DNA of 64,000 nt from positions 9,988,342 to 10,052,341 of the forward strand of contig JAAALK010000289.1 in NCBI GenBank assembly GCA_019279435.1, written 5' to 3'. This stretch comes from Zizania palustris (lineage: Eukaryota > Streptophyta > Magnoliopsida > Poales > Poaceae). Position numbers and translations under genes: made by a program. Under the pieces are notes generated by a model, which saw only the letters and a list, made by a program, of their open reading frames with translations, was not told the DNA's origin and did not search any database. Below, piece after piece: positions 21,401 to 33,731 of this stretch; within the stretch, counting starts at the first letter, position 1, and each line of letters opens with the position of its first letter.

Positions 21401-24400
21401 TGTAGCGCCCCGATTTAACAAATCGAGACATTATTGAATTTCATAAGAAAATCAATAATACAAGAGGTTCATCATGCGACAATCGTACATCCGACAATGT
21501 TCATGGTACGCAGACCATATTTATTACATCATTGTTTTTAATAAAAACAGTAGAGTGAAATAATTAGAAAACGGCATGACGAACATCTTCTTCAGGATCT
21601 TTCTTCTCGACTGGGTCGCTACTCCAGACCGTCTTCAAAGTAAGCATCCTCTGTGGGGTCCAACGGGTATGAGTACAAAAAGTACTCAACAAGCCACCGC
21701 AAATGCAAATAATAATGTCGGGTAATAAACAAGGAAGGATAATGGCTAACAGTGCAGAATAATGCAGTTGCAGTTATTGCATTTAGTGTAATCATATTTT
21801 AATCATGCGAAAAGTAAACATGAGCATCATCAACATCAATTAACTCGAGGGGTACAGTCAGCCCCACCTCGCTCAACGGTCCTTACATGTCAATCCATCA
21901 TGCACATACATATTCAAAATAAACTAACTGGGGGATGTCACGCAACCCGCCCTTGACCGTGGGCTCGGCTTTTCGAAAAGATTTTAGACTCTGATCAGAG
22001 ATGTACTACTGTACCCACAAGGCACGCACTCATCCCAAACGAGATGACCCATTTCACGGGAACTCGTGCCAAAACCTCAATATGAGATGTTCCAAGCGAT
22101 AACCACCCGCTCTAGGTTTCGCCGGCGCGCCGGGCCGCATCCCGGCTAACGTCGCACCCGCTTTTGCGCCACATTGGTACAAGTCACCCGCAGGTGCAAC
22201 TCGACCCATCTCCAAATGGTGGCCTCGGTTTGGAACAACCCATACCTTAGTTAGGACTTACCCACTAGACTTGTGGTTAGTACGTAAGTGTATTGCAACG
22301 GATCCCTCAGACTGGTCCTTATAGTGCCCCGAGTGCTACCGACCAATGCCCTAGCTTGCACCCAGAACCCACCATGCATACACTCACAACCATGACTCAT
22401 CACCAACAGAATTCCCAAGGATAAGAAGTAACGGGGATCATATAATAGAACCATTTTGCTACGACTCATTTTTATCCTATAGCGGCCGTGTCAATACATT
22501 GGACACTAGCTAATATCATTGACCATATGGTGACAAGGAGGTTAGGCGAGATAGCATGGCTTGGGTTGCACATCAAGGTCGGGGGATCCTAAATAAATAT
22601 AGTGTAAGGGTTCATTTGACTAATGCGTATATAACCTATGTGTTTTAGCGATAGTCAATTCAAACATGGGTTCAATATGTTCAAAAGAATGGTTTGGTGA
22701 CTTGCCTTGTTCAGCGAATGGGGAGGGAGGAACTTCCGGGAGATACTCCGGCTCCTCGGCGACGTCGTAGTCTTTTTAATATAATAAAGCAAAATAAAAA
22801 GAGCACATTCAATCAAACAATATAACATTACATTAATAGCACATAAGTTACTGTTGGTTTGATTAAAAATAATTTCCATTGTGAAGGTTCTGAAAGTTAT
22901 TTCATAAATAATTTTAAAGGGATTAAAATGAAGGGTTGTCCTTTTTAGAAAACAAATGTTTAAATGTGAATAGTCCCATATTAAGTTCCCTAATAAGTTT
23001 TGAAATGAAAAGTTAATGGAAATTTAGTGTTTTGCAGTATATGAATAGAAAGGAATAAATATGAATTTTTCTGAAGTTCAAACATTTGAATTCATATTTT
23101 AATCCTAAAGGCATTTAAATATTTATTTGAATAAACATGAAAATGTCAAAGTAAACCTACTGTTTTTATTGCATAAATATGTAGAGAATAATTTTATGAA
23201 TTTTCTGAAATTGGAATGGTAATTTTTAGAGTTCAAATGCATTAGATATGAATTTTACAAGTTTAAAAGTATTTCTGAAATTCATTTTCAATTTTTAAAC
23301 TCCTCGGGTCCACGGTGAGCCAGGCCCACGGTGAACCCGCGCACTGTGCGCGTGCGCCGGGTCGATCTGGACCGTCGGATCCAGATCCGACGCGCGAGGG
23401 CGAGGCGGGGCGCGTAAGTCACGATGGACGGTCAGGATTAAAACGTGCGAAGAGGTACCACGTGGACGCACGAGATCGCACGCCGGTTTTAAATGAAAAC
23501 GAACGCGTGAGATCAAAACGTAACGCTTTGACTAGATCCGACGGTGCGGATTAGATCGCGTACGTGGGCTCACGCGCGTCGTCCGATCGCGATCGCACGG
23601 TCGGGATCAGATCCGACACGGCACGGGTACTCGACCCGTGCCGGTCGTCTTCTCCGACGACGGCGAGTGGGCCAGCGGCCACGGCGAGTGACGGCGGCCC
23701 TAGCTAAGCCTAGAAACGGAAAGAGGGCACTACGGCGGTCACGATGGTACCTTGGCGGTGGTCCGAGGACGACGGGGCGTGGCCGGCGACGAGGGTAGAT
23801 GGCGGAGTGGTTCGGGCTCCTCGTCGGCGATGGTGTTCCGGCGATCTCCTTGACCAGTGGAGACGTGGCCGAGGTAGGGGACGTCCTTGCGGTCACGACG
23901 GTGGCGGAGGCGCGGGCCGGGGTGGTCCGAGGTGACGGTGGGCGGTGGCCGGAGACGAACCAGGGGGATGGCGTTAACAGGCGATGTGCGGGCGTTCTGT
24001 TGGGTCTAAGTGCGAATGGATGCGTGAACCGAACGCGGCGGAGGAAGGGGGGTTTAAATAAGGCGTCGGAGGGGGCTCGCATGCAAGGAAACCGGGGGAG
24101 AGCTTTTACTCGCCGGCGATGGCTCAGCCATGCACGCGTAGCGGCGATCCCGTGGCGTAAAGGCGCTGTTTAACGGGGGAAAACGGTCGGCCAGGCGCGG
24201 GGTGGTCGTTTAATGGCGCCAATTCAATGCGGGAGGGGCCAGCGAGGCAGATCCGAGGCGGGGGTCGTCGGCCGGCGTGATTTGGGGGCGACGGCGCGAG
24301 GTAGACGACGACTCTGACAGATGGGGGCCACTGGCCAGCGGGCGTGAGCGAGCGAACGGGAAGGCTGACGGGTGGGGCCACGATGTCGGGTGCGCGCGCG

Positions 24401-24784
24401 AGGGGAGGAAATCGGCGCCGACAGGTGGGGTCGACTTGTCAGCCTAAGGCGCGCGAGTTAACGGGCTGGGCCGGCTGGGAGAGAGAGAAGGGAGGGAGAA
24501 GGCCCAACACTGTGCTAAAAACATTTATGAATAAAAATAATTCCAGGAAATAGATTAAAATATTAGGGCTACTTCCAAGGTTGGTAAAAATTTATAAAAA
24601 TTCTCAAAAATATATTTTGGTCTTAGGATCATATACAAAAAGTTTCACCTCCTGGTTTGGCCATCTACTCTATGTTGTAGTTAAAAAGGGTATAAAAGAG
24701 TATTAAAAGTATTTTCAGAAATAATAATTCCAAGAAATTGAATTTAATAATATTTTTATTGTTTTGAAAATTTGGGGTGTTACA
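21401..24784 (-). repeat. 3' LTR of Tekay element
   Basis: 3384 bp. It is about 74 bp longer than the 5' LTR because a block near 23300-23375 is present here and absent there. The CpG-rich segment at 23300-24500 corresponds to the upstream promoter region, with TTATTTAAA near 24052 on the minus strand. Small open frames in this GC-rich stretch are not supported as genes. Confidence 0.95.
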
Positions 24785-24799
24785 AACCTATCCCCCTTA
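24785..24799 (-). other. Polypurine tract of Tekay element
   Basis: On the minus strand TAAGGGGGATAGGTT lies directly before the 3' LTR start. This is the expected primer site for plus-strand synthesis. Confidence 0.85.
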
Positions 24800-24848
24800 C
24801 AAGAATCTCGTCCTCGAGATTGGAACGCTACTCGAATAACTCGGGGTA

Positions 24849-27800
24849 TTAGGCTTTTAGTTCGTCTTCCTTTTCCCAAGTGGATTCTTCGGCGGGATGG
24901 TTGTTCCATTGGACTTTGCAGAAGCGAACAACGCGACTTCTGGTTACTCTCTCTTTGGTTTCCAAGATCTTGACGGGTTTTTCTATGTAGGTCAAGTCTT
25001 CTTGGACATTAAGCTGCTGAAGGTCGGCTTGCTCGGTGGGTACACGGAGGCACCTCTTCAGTTGGGAGACATGGAACACATCGTGAACGCCTGCCAAGGA
25101 TGGGGGCAGTTCGAGTTGATATGCCACTTCTCCCTGTCATCGGAGGATCTGGAAAGGTCCGACGTAGCGGGGTGCTAGTTTGCCTTTCATGTTGAACCTT
25201 TGAGTGCCACGGAGGGGAGTGACTCGGAGGTAGACATAATCGCCCTCCTCAAAGGCTAGATCCCTTCGACGGTTGTCGGCATAGCTCTTTTGCCTGGATT
25301 GGGCTGCCTTCAATCGGTCTCTTATGATCTTAACCTTCTCTTCATCTTCTCTTAATAAATCAGTCCCAAACAGTTGTGACTCTCCGGTCTGATCCCAGAG
25401 CAACGGCGTTCTGCACTTACGTCCATAGAGTGCTTCGAACGGGGACATTTGCAGGCTGGCTTGATAGCTGTTGTTGTAGGAGAACTCTGCATATGGTAAG
25501 TTCTTGTCCCACATTCCGCCAAAGTCTAGAGCACAAGCTCTAAGCATATCCTCCAATATCTGGTTGACCCTCTCGGTTTGACCGTCGGTCTGTGGATGAT
25601 AGGCGGTGCTAAAGTTCAGCCGGGTGCCGAGTTCCTCTTGAAGGTTCTTCCAAAACTTGGAGGTAAACTGACTCCCACGGTCAGATACAATCTTCTTAGG
25701 AACTCCGTGAAGGCACACGATCCGGGTCATATACAACTCAGCCAATTTGGCGACGGTGTACGTTGTCTTGACCGGGACGAAGTGAGCTACCTTGGTGAGT
25801 CGGTCGACGATCACCCAGATAGAATCATGACCAGCTTGGGTCCTGGGCAGTCCCGTGATGAAGTCCATTCCTATCTCTTCCCACTTCCATTCAGGGACCT
25901 TGAGAGGTTGAAGAAGTCCGGCAGGTCTCTGATGCTCTGCCTTGACTCGCCGACATGTGCCGCACTTGGCCACATACTCAGCTATTTCTCTCTTCATGCT
26001 GACCCACCAATATTTTTCCTTTAGGTCTTGATACATCTTTGTACTCCCGGGATGGATGGAGTATAATGTATCATGGGCTTCTTGAAGGATGAGGGTCTTC
26101 AACTCAGGTAGGTTGGGTACGCATACTCGGTTTCCGAACCAGATGGTACCATGCTTGTCTTCGGAAAATCCGGGGGCTTTGCCCTTCCTCATGTTCTGCT
26201 GGATCTCCAGGATGTCCGGATCTTCCTTCTGCTTCTCTCGGATCTGGTCGATTAAGACAGGCCGAGATTCCATGGCAGCGAGGTACGCTCGGGTGGTGAT
26301 CCCTAGGTTTAGCCTTTCCATCTCCTTGTAAAGTAGAGGAGCTTGGTCTTGAATCATGATGGCATTGCAGTACCCTTTTCAACTAAGGGCGTCTGCCACC
26401 ACATTCGCTTTGCCCGGATGATAATGGATGCCCAAGTCGTAATCCTTGATCAGTTCCAACCATCTCCTTTGCCTGAGATTCAGATCTGGTTGGGTGAATA
26501 TGTACTTCAGGCTCTTGTGGTCGGTGAAGACCTCACACCGATTTCCCACAAGGTAATGTCTCCATATCTTCAAGGCATGAACCACGGCTGCTAGTTCCAG
26601 GTCATGGGTTGGGTAGTTCAGCTCGTGCGGTCTCAGTTGCCGGGAGGCGTAGGATATCACTTTCCCTTCTTGCATTAAGACGCATCCCAATCCTTGACGA
26701 GAGGCATCACAGTAGACGTGGAAGTCTTTCCGGATGTCTGGTAGAGTCAGAATGGGAGCTGACACTAGCTTCTTCTTGAGGGTCTGGAAGCTTTCTTCGC
26801 AGTCGGGGGTCCATTCAAACTTCACTTCCTTCTGCAGAAGTCTGGTCATAGGCTTGGCGATCTTGGAAAAATTCTCGATGAACCAGCGGTAGTATCCGGC
26901 TAATCCGAGAAAACTCCGGATCTCGGTCACCGTTGTGGGCTGCAGCCAGTTGGTTACCGCTTCAACGGTGGTTGGGTCCACTGCTATTCCTCCGGCAGAT
27001 ATAACATGGCCGAGGAACTTCACCTCAGACGACCAAAATTCGCATTTGCTGTATTTGGCGTACAGTTGCTGCTCCCTTAGCTTTCCGAGGGTCAGACGGA
27101 GGTGAGTCTCGTGTTCTTCCTTTGTCTTGGAGTAAACGAGGATATCGTCGATGAATACCACGATGAACTTGTCCAAGAACTCCATGAATACATTGTTCAT
27201 CATGTTCATGAAAAAGGTCGGGGCATTCGTGAGTCCGAACGACATCACGGTATACTCGTAGAGTCCATAGCGGGAGGTGAAGGCAGTCTTGGGTATGTCT
27301 TCTTCCCTAATCCTCAATTGGTGATAACCTGACCTGAGGTCAATCTTGGAAAACACCGAGGATCCTTTCAGCTGATCGAACAGGTCGTCGATCCGAGGCA
27401 ATGGGTACTTGTTCTTGATGGTTACGTCGTTCAAGGCTCTATAGTCCACGCACATCCTCTTGGTCTTGTCCTTCTTCATGGCAAATATAACCGGTGCACC
27501 CCAGGGTGAGGTACTCGGTCGGATGTAACCCTTCTGCTCTAGGTCTTCGATGTTGCTCTTGACTTCAGCTAGTTCATTGGCGGCCATTCGGTACGGGCGC
27601 TTGGAGATTGGAGTGGTCCCGGGGACAAGTTCGATTCTGAATTCGATGTCCCGCTTGGGAGGCATTCCGGGTAGATCTTCAGGGAAGACATCCGCAAACT
27701 CCCTGACTATAGGCACCTCTTCAAGAGCTATCGAGCGAAGGGATGCTCCGAGTGGTTTGCGACTGGTCATCCGAAAGGTGACGGTTACGCCTTCAGGATT

Positions 27801-29294
27801 GGTCACCATGACGGACTTGTTGGCACAGTCGATCACTACCTTGTGCTTCATCAACCAATCCATCCCTAGTATAAGGTCGAGTCTGGTGCATTGGATGAGG
27901 ACAGGCTCGGCCCGAAACAGTACTCCTTGGATGTCAATTTGAACCTTAGGGCTGTATAAGCGGGCTGAGGTCCTATTGCCGGGGGTGGCAATCACCATGG
28001 GAATGGGTAGAGGGAGCACGTCCAGTTTGTTTGTTTTCACAAAATTTTCCGAGATGAAGGTGTGGGTTGCTCCAGAGTCAAATAATATGACGGCCGGTAC
28101 GGAATTCACAGTAAACGTACCGAGCACGACTTTAGGAGCCTCCTGAGCTTCCTCCGCGCTGATGTGGTTGACGCGGGCACGAACCGCCTGGTTGGGTGCC
28201 GCGCCCTGAGCTGGCTTGGGGTGAGGACACTGGTGTGCATAGTGCCCTTCCTTGCGGCAGTTGAAGCAGACGACCGGCCTTCCTTGGCGATCCCTCAAGA
28301 TCGGGGCCTTGGCGGCTGGTGTCGGCTGAGCGGCCGGAGCTGGTGGAGCGGGGCGAGGATGCCCGGTGTTGGATCCACCGGCGGCGTGAGGTGGCCTGTA
28401 GGCGGGCCGAGGATGGTAGGCAGGCGCTGGTGGCGGAGGGACGAAGCGGGGCCTCTGAGAGTTCGCCTGCTGATGCTTGAAGGCGATCATCTTCCTCTTC
28501 TTGAGGTCCAGCTTGTTCTGCTCAGTCTCTTGGATGAGCGCTTTGTTGACCAGCCGTTGGAAGTCGGCGAAGTCGGCGCCGACGAGCTGGATGGACAGCT
28601 CATCCTTAAGTCCCCTGAGGAACTTAGCTTGGCGGAGGGCGTCGGTGCGCACTTCCTCCGGCGCGTAGCGGGCGAGGCGGTTGAACTCATGGAGGTACTC
28701 CATGACGGTCCTGTTGCCTTGCTGCAGGTGGCGGAACTCCTGCTGTTTTACCGCGATGACACCGGCGGGGACGTGGGCGGCGCGAAAAGCGATGGTGAAC
28801 TCCGCCCAAGTCACCACGTGGCCCTCTGGCTGGCACTCACGGTAGTTGTCCCACCATTCCGCGGCGGGACCCTGAAGCTGGTGAGTGGCGAAGGCCACTC
28901 GCTCCCGGTCAGTGCAGGGGAGGAGGTCGAGCTTCTTTCCGATGGTGCGAAGCCAATCTCCGGCCTCCATCGGGTTGGTGGTGCTCGAGAAGATGGGCGG
29001 ACGCACGCGCAAAAACTCGGAGAGTTGCGGAGCGGGCGCGGGTGCTGGTGCACGAGGGGAGGGCTCCCCGTTCTGCAGACGGTCCAACTGAGCCTGTTGG
29101 TTCTGCATTTGAGTGAGGAGGGCGGTGATCAGTTGGTTCTGATTCGCCATCATCTCCGCCAAGGTGGGGTGGTTGGTGGAAGGCGACCCAGACTGACGTG
29201 GGCCCATTGCACCCCAGTTGGGTACAACACCCTCGGGCGCATCACGGCTTCCTCCTGCTCCGTTGTTGGAACCGGTGTTCTGGTGATCGGCCAT
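24849..29294 (-). pseudogene. Tekay gag-pol, about 1480 codons, interrupted by nonsense codons
   Basis: The start is ATG at 29294 (MADHQ). Features by residue: gag capsid about 90-290, zinc knuckle CFNCRKEGHYAHQC about 343-356, protease DSGATH with Asp 406, RT with FIDD about 714-717, RNase H with Asp 863 (CDASRQ). Integrase has a zinc finger ending CGTC and a DDE triad at about Asp 1144, Asp 1205 and Glu 1241 (spacing D61-D36-E). The chromodomain (VQWNNHP, EESTWEKEDEL) closes the protein. The reading frame is continuous except for TGA at 26381-26379 and TGA at 25139-25137. Both sit where relatives have Arg, so both look like CGA-to-TGA changes. A TAA ends the frame at 24851-24849, a little before the expected end. 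Gag, protease and RT remain open upstream of the first stop. Confidence 0.93.
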
Positions 29295-29499
29295 CTTCTG
29301 AATATACAAAGTGATAAAGCAAAAGATGACGAAACAAAAATACAACCAAAAATATCATATAAGATTCAAGCACATAAATATATCAAGTGGTATAAATTGT
29401 TCATTACATCAAGCTCTTATTCCATCTACAACCCAACTCGTTGCAGACGGCACCACATACAAAATTATGATTTTTATTTAAATTCGCATCTCCTAACGC

Positions 29500-30278
29500 C
29501 TACTCGCCACCGGAGGCGGTCTCCGTGCTCTCGGAACCACGAGTGCGTGGCTCCAGAGAGATGGTGGGCTCGAGAAAATTCTCGATGATGGAGTCGGAGA
29601 CGAGGCCGGGGCGTGGAGGAGGGGCGCTGGTAGAGGGCCTGGCGGGGGAGGGTCGTGGCGGAATCCTCTTGGGGCGGGGGAGGGGCTCACGGATGGGCTT
29701 CTTCTTCCTTGGAAGAAGAGGAACCATCTCCGCGATATCCTTCTGCAGCTGCATAATCTTGCGCTGCAACTCGCCATTCTGTTGGATCAAGTTCTTCGTC
29801 TCTTCACGAAGGAACTCAACCGCCTCATGGTGCTCGTCGGCGTCGAGCACCGCCTCGGTGTGGAGATCGTCCATGGCCTGTAGAAGACGCGACTGCCGGG
29901 CCATGACCGGATCACGCACGGAGTGAACTCCGAGGTAGATGCTACGGTGGGCTCCGGGAGTGCGCTTCGGCACGAGCCGGAAGGACGAGTTCTGAAGACG
30001 ATCGTCGTAGATCATCCTCAGCTCCATGAGGGTCTGGAGGGCGACTCGTTGGCACGCGACGTCGAAAGTCGGCCTCCAAGCGCGGTAGTGTAGGGCGGCA
30101 GGTGTTCTCCGGAGCCGTGGACGGTGAAGGAGACGTCGCAAGGCCCGGCGAACTCGTCGGGGTACACTCCTTGAAATTCGGGCTCGAAGAGGAACCCGAG
30201 GAAGGTGAGCATCATACGGAGCTCCCGGACGAAGCCCTCGTAGTGGCGGCAGTAGCTGTGGACTTGGTAGACAGGCAT
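29500..30278 (-). pseudogene. Extra gene between 5' LTR and gag of Tekay element (frameshifted)
   Basis: On the gag strand, one frame starts at ATG 30278 (MPVYQVHSYCRHYEGF) and is open to 30018. A second frame carries on from about 30090 to 29500 with WRPTFDVACQRVALQTL, a helical Glu/Gln-rich stretch (FLREETKNLIQQNGELQRK) and a basic Pro-rich tail. The two read as one protein of roughly 250 residues broken by a one-base deletion near 30090. It is not gag, protease or RT. Extra genes upstream of gag are known in some plant Ty3/gypsy lineages. The role is unknown. The coiled-coil-like segment suggests oligomerisation or RNA/protein binding, which is only an inference. Confidence 0.6.
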
Positions 30279-30401
30279 CTACAAAACAGCAAGTTGAATA
30301 AAAGTGAGGAGAGGAACAAAGTTTATGAAGTAGATTTTCGAGAAATAATTTCCTGTGGCAAATGGCTAGGCGGGTCTGTTTGGCTTCCTACAGTCAAGTC
30401 G

Positions 30402-30413
30402 GCTCTGATACCA
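30402..30413 (-). other. Primer-binding site of Tekay element (tRNA-iMet type)
   Basis: On the minus strand TGGTATCAGAGC lies three bases inside the 5' LTR, complementary to initiator methionine tRNA. Confidence 0.9.
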
Positions 30414-30416
30414 TCT

Positions 30417-33400
30417 TGTAGCGCCCCGATTTAACAAATCGAGACATTATTGAATTTCATAAGAAAATCAATAATACAAGAGGTTCATCATGCGACAATC
30501 GTACATCCGACAATGTTCATGGTACGCAGACCATATTTATTACATCATTGTTTTTAATAAAAACAGTAAAGTGAAATAATTAGAAAACGGCATGACGAAC
30601 ATCTTCTTCAGGATCTTTCTTCTCGACTGGGTCGCTACTCCAGACCGTCTTCAAAGTAAGCATCCTCTGTGGGGTCCAACGGGTATGAGTACAAAAAGTA
30701 CTCAACAAGCCACCGCAAATGCAAATAATAATGCCGGGTAATAAACAAGGAAGGATAATGGCTAACAGTGCAGAATAATGCAGTTGCAGTTATTGCATTT
30801 AGTGTAATCATATTTTAATCATGCGAAAAGTAAACATGAGCATCATCAACATCAATTAACTCGAGGGGTACAGTCAGCCCCACCTCGCTCAACGGTCCTT
30901 ACATGTCAATCCATCATGCACATACATATTCAAAATAAACTAACTGTGGGATGTCACGCAACCCGCCCTTGACCGTGGGCTCGGCTTTTCGAAAAGATTT
31001 TAGACTCTGATCAGAGATGTACTACTGTACCCACAAGGCACGCACTCATCCCAAATGAGATGACCCATTTCACGGGAACTCATGCCAAAACCTCAATATG
31101 AGATGTTCCAAGCGATAACCACCCGCTCTAGGTTTCGCCGGCGCGCCGGGCCGCATCACGGCTAACGTCGCACCCCCTTTTGCGCCACATTGGTACAAGT
31201 CACCCGCAGGTGCAACTCGACCCATCTCCAAATGGTGGCCTCGGTTTGGAACAACCCATACCTTAGTTAGGACTTACCCACTAGACTTGTGGTTAGTACG
31301 TAAGTGTATTGCAACGGATCCCTCAGACCGGTCCTTATAGGGCCCCGGGTGCTACCGACCAATGCCCTAGCTTGCACCCGGAACCCACCATGCATACACT
31401 CACAACCATGACTCATCACCAACAGAATTCCCAAGGATAAGAAGTAACGGGGATCATATAATAGAACCATTTTGCTACGACTCATTTTTATCCTATAGCG
31501 GCCGTGTCAATACATTGGACACTAGCTAATATCATTGACCATATGGTGACAAGGAGGTTAGGCGAGATAGCATGGCTTGGGTTGCACATCAAGGTCGGGG
31601 GATCCTAAATAAATATAGTATAAGGGTTCATTTGACTAATGCGTATATAACCTATGTGTTTTAGCGATAGTCAATTCAAACATGGGTTCAATATGTTCAA
31701 AAGAATGGTTTGGTGACTTGCCTTGTTCAGCGAATGGGGAGGGAGGAACTTCCGAGAGATACTCCGGCTCCTCGGCGACATCGTAGTCTTTTTAATATAA
31801 TAAAGCAAAATAAAAAGAGCACATTCAATCAAACAATATAACATTACATTAATAGCACATAAGTTACTGTTGGTTTGATTAAAAATAATTTCCATTGTGA
31901 AGGTTCTGAAAGTTATTTCATAAATAATTTTAAAGGGATTAAAATGAAGGGTTGTCCTTTTTAGAAAACAAATGTTTAAATGTGAATAGTCCCATATTAA
32001 GTTCCCTAATAAGTTTTGAAATGAAAAGTTCATGGAAATTTAGTGTTTTGCAGTATATGAATAGAAAGGAATAAATATGAATTTTTCTGAAGTTCAAACA
32101 TTTGAATTCATATTTTAATCCTAAAGGCATTTAAATATTGATTTGAATAAACATGAAAATGTCAAAGTAAACCTACTGTTTTTATTGCATAAATATGTAG
32201 AGAATAATTTTATGAATTTTCTGAAATTGGAATGGTAATTTTTAGAGTTCAAATGCATTAGATATGAATTTTACAAGTTTAAAAGTATTTCTGAAATTCA
32301 TTTTCGATCTGGACCGTCGGATCCAGATCCGACGCGCGAGGGCGAGGCGGGGCGCGTAAGTCACGATGGACGGTCAGGATTAAAACGTGCGAAGGGGTAC
32401 CACGTGGACGCACGAGATCGCACGCCGGTTTTAAATGAAAACGAACGCGTGAGATCAAAACGTAACGCTTTGACCAGATCCGACGGTGCGGATTAGATCG
32501 CGTACGTGGGCTCACGCGCGTCGTCCTATCGCGATCGCACGGTCGGGATCAGATCCGACACGGCACGGGTACTCGACCCGTGCCGGTCGTCTTCTCCGAC
32601 TACGGCGAGTGGGCCAGCGGCCACGGCGAGCGACGGCGGCCCTAGCTAAGCCTAGAAACGGAAAGAGGGCACTACGGCGGTCACGATGGTACCTTGGCGG
32701 TGGTCCGGGGACGACGGGGTGTGGCCGGCGACGAGGGTAGACGGCGGAGTGGTTTGGGCTCCTCGTCGGCGATGGTGTTCCGGCGATCTCCTTGACCAGT
32801 GGAGACGTGGCCGAGGTAGGGGACGTCCTTGCGGTCACGACGGTGGCGGAGGCGCGGGCCGGGGTGGTCCGAGGCGATGGTGGGCGGTGGCCGGAGACGA
32901 TCTAGGGGGATGGCATTAACAGGCGATGTGCGGGCGTTCTGTTGGGTCTAAGTGCGAATGGATGCGTGAACCGAACGCGGCGGAGGCAGGGGGTTTAAAT
33001 AAGGCGTCGGAGGGGGCTCGCATGCAAGGAAACCGGGGGAGAGCTTTTACTCGCCGGCGATGGCTCGGCCATGCACGCGTAGCGGCGATCCCGTGGCGTA
33101 AAGGCGCTGTTTAACGGGGGAAAACGGTCGGCCAAGCGCGGGGGGGGTCGTTTAATGGCGCCAATTCAATGCGGGAGAGGCCAGCGAGGCGGATCCGAGG
33201 CGGGGGTCGTCGGCCGGCGTGATTTGGGGGCGACGGCGCGAGGTAGACGACGACTCTGACAGATGGGGGCCACTGGCCAGCGGGCGTGAGCGAGCGAACG
33301 GGAAGGCTGACGGGTGGGGCCACGATGTCGGGTGCGCGCGCGAGGGGAGGAAATCGGCGCCGACAGGTGGGGTCGACTTGTCAGCCTAAGGCGCGCGAGT

Positions 33401-33726
33401 TAACGGGCTGGGCCGGCTGGGAGAGAGAGAAGGGAGGGAGAAGGCCCAACACTGTGCTAAAAACATTTCTGAATAAAAATAATTCCAGGAAATAGATTAA
33501 AATATTAGGGCTACTTCCAAGGCTGGTAAAAATTTATAAAAATTCTCAAAAATATATTTTGGTCTTAGGATCATATACAAAAAGTTTCACCTCCTGGTTT
33601 GGCCATGTACTCTATTTTGTAGTTAAAAAGGGTATAAAAGAGTATTAAAAGTATTTTCAGAAATAATAATTCCAAGAAATTGAATTTAATAATATTTTTA
33701 TTGTTTTGAAAATTTGGGGTGTTACA
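30417..33726 (-). repeat. 5' LTR of Tekay element
   Basis: 3310 bp, TGTAGCGCCCCG at the left edge and GGGTGTTACA at the right edge on the + strand. It lacks a 74-bp GC-rich block that the other LTR has. TTATTTAAA on the minus strand near 32994-33002 is the likely core promoter. The conserved coding-like patch with a GC-type donor lies near 31712-31790. Confidence 0.95.
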
Positions 33727-33731
33727 CTCTT
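33727..33731. repeat. Right target-site duplication of Tekay element (CTCTT)
   Basis: Matches 21396-21400. Confidence 0.95.

Larger units (their letters stand above)
21401..33726 (-). mobile_element. Complete Tekay-type Ty3/gypsy chromovirus
   Basis: A 12,326-bp element with LTRs at both ends (TGTAACACC...CTACA in its own direction), a perfect CTCTT duplication, primer site, an extra gene upstream of gag, one long gag-pol frame and a polypurine tract. The order protease, RT, RNase H, integrase, chromodomain identifies a chromovirus of the Tekay/Del group. The two LTRs are nearly identical by eye apart from a 74-bp length difference. It is the youngest layer of the nest. Confidence 0.97.

Noticed and set aside
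23300..24553. Several open frames of 60-170 codons on both strands in the CpG-rich part of the Tekay LTRs
   Set aside because: GC-rich sequence has few stops by chance. The frames are Arg/Gly/Pro-rich, overlap each other and shift between the two LTR copies.
28164..29588. A 474-codon open frame on the + strand opposite Tekay gag
   Set aside because: It is a shadow of a GC-rich gag coding region on the other strand. It has no recognisable domain and no promoter, unlike the antisense gene of the Tat elements.
33571..33726. Extension of the element B integrase frame by about 50 codons
   Set aside because: This part lies inside the Tekay LTR. The true C-terminus of integrase is on the far side of the insertion at 21330-21395.
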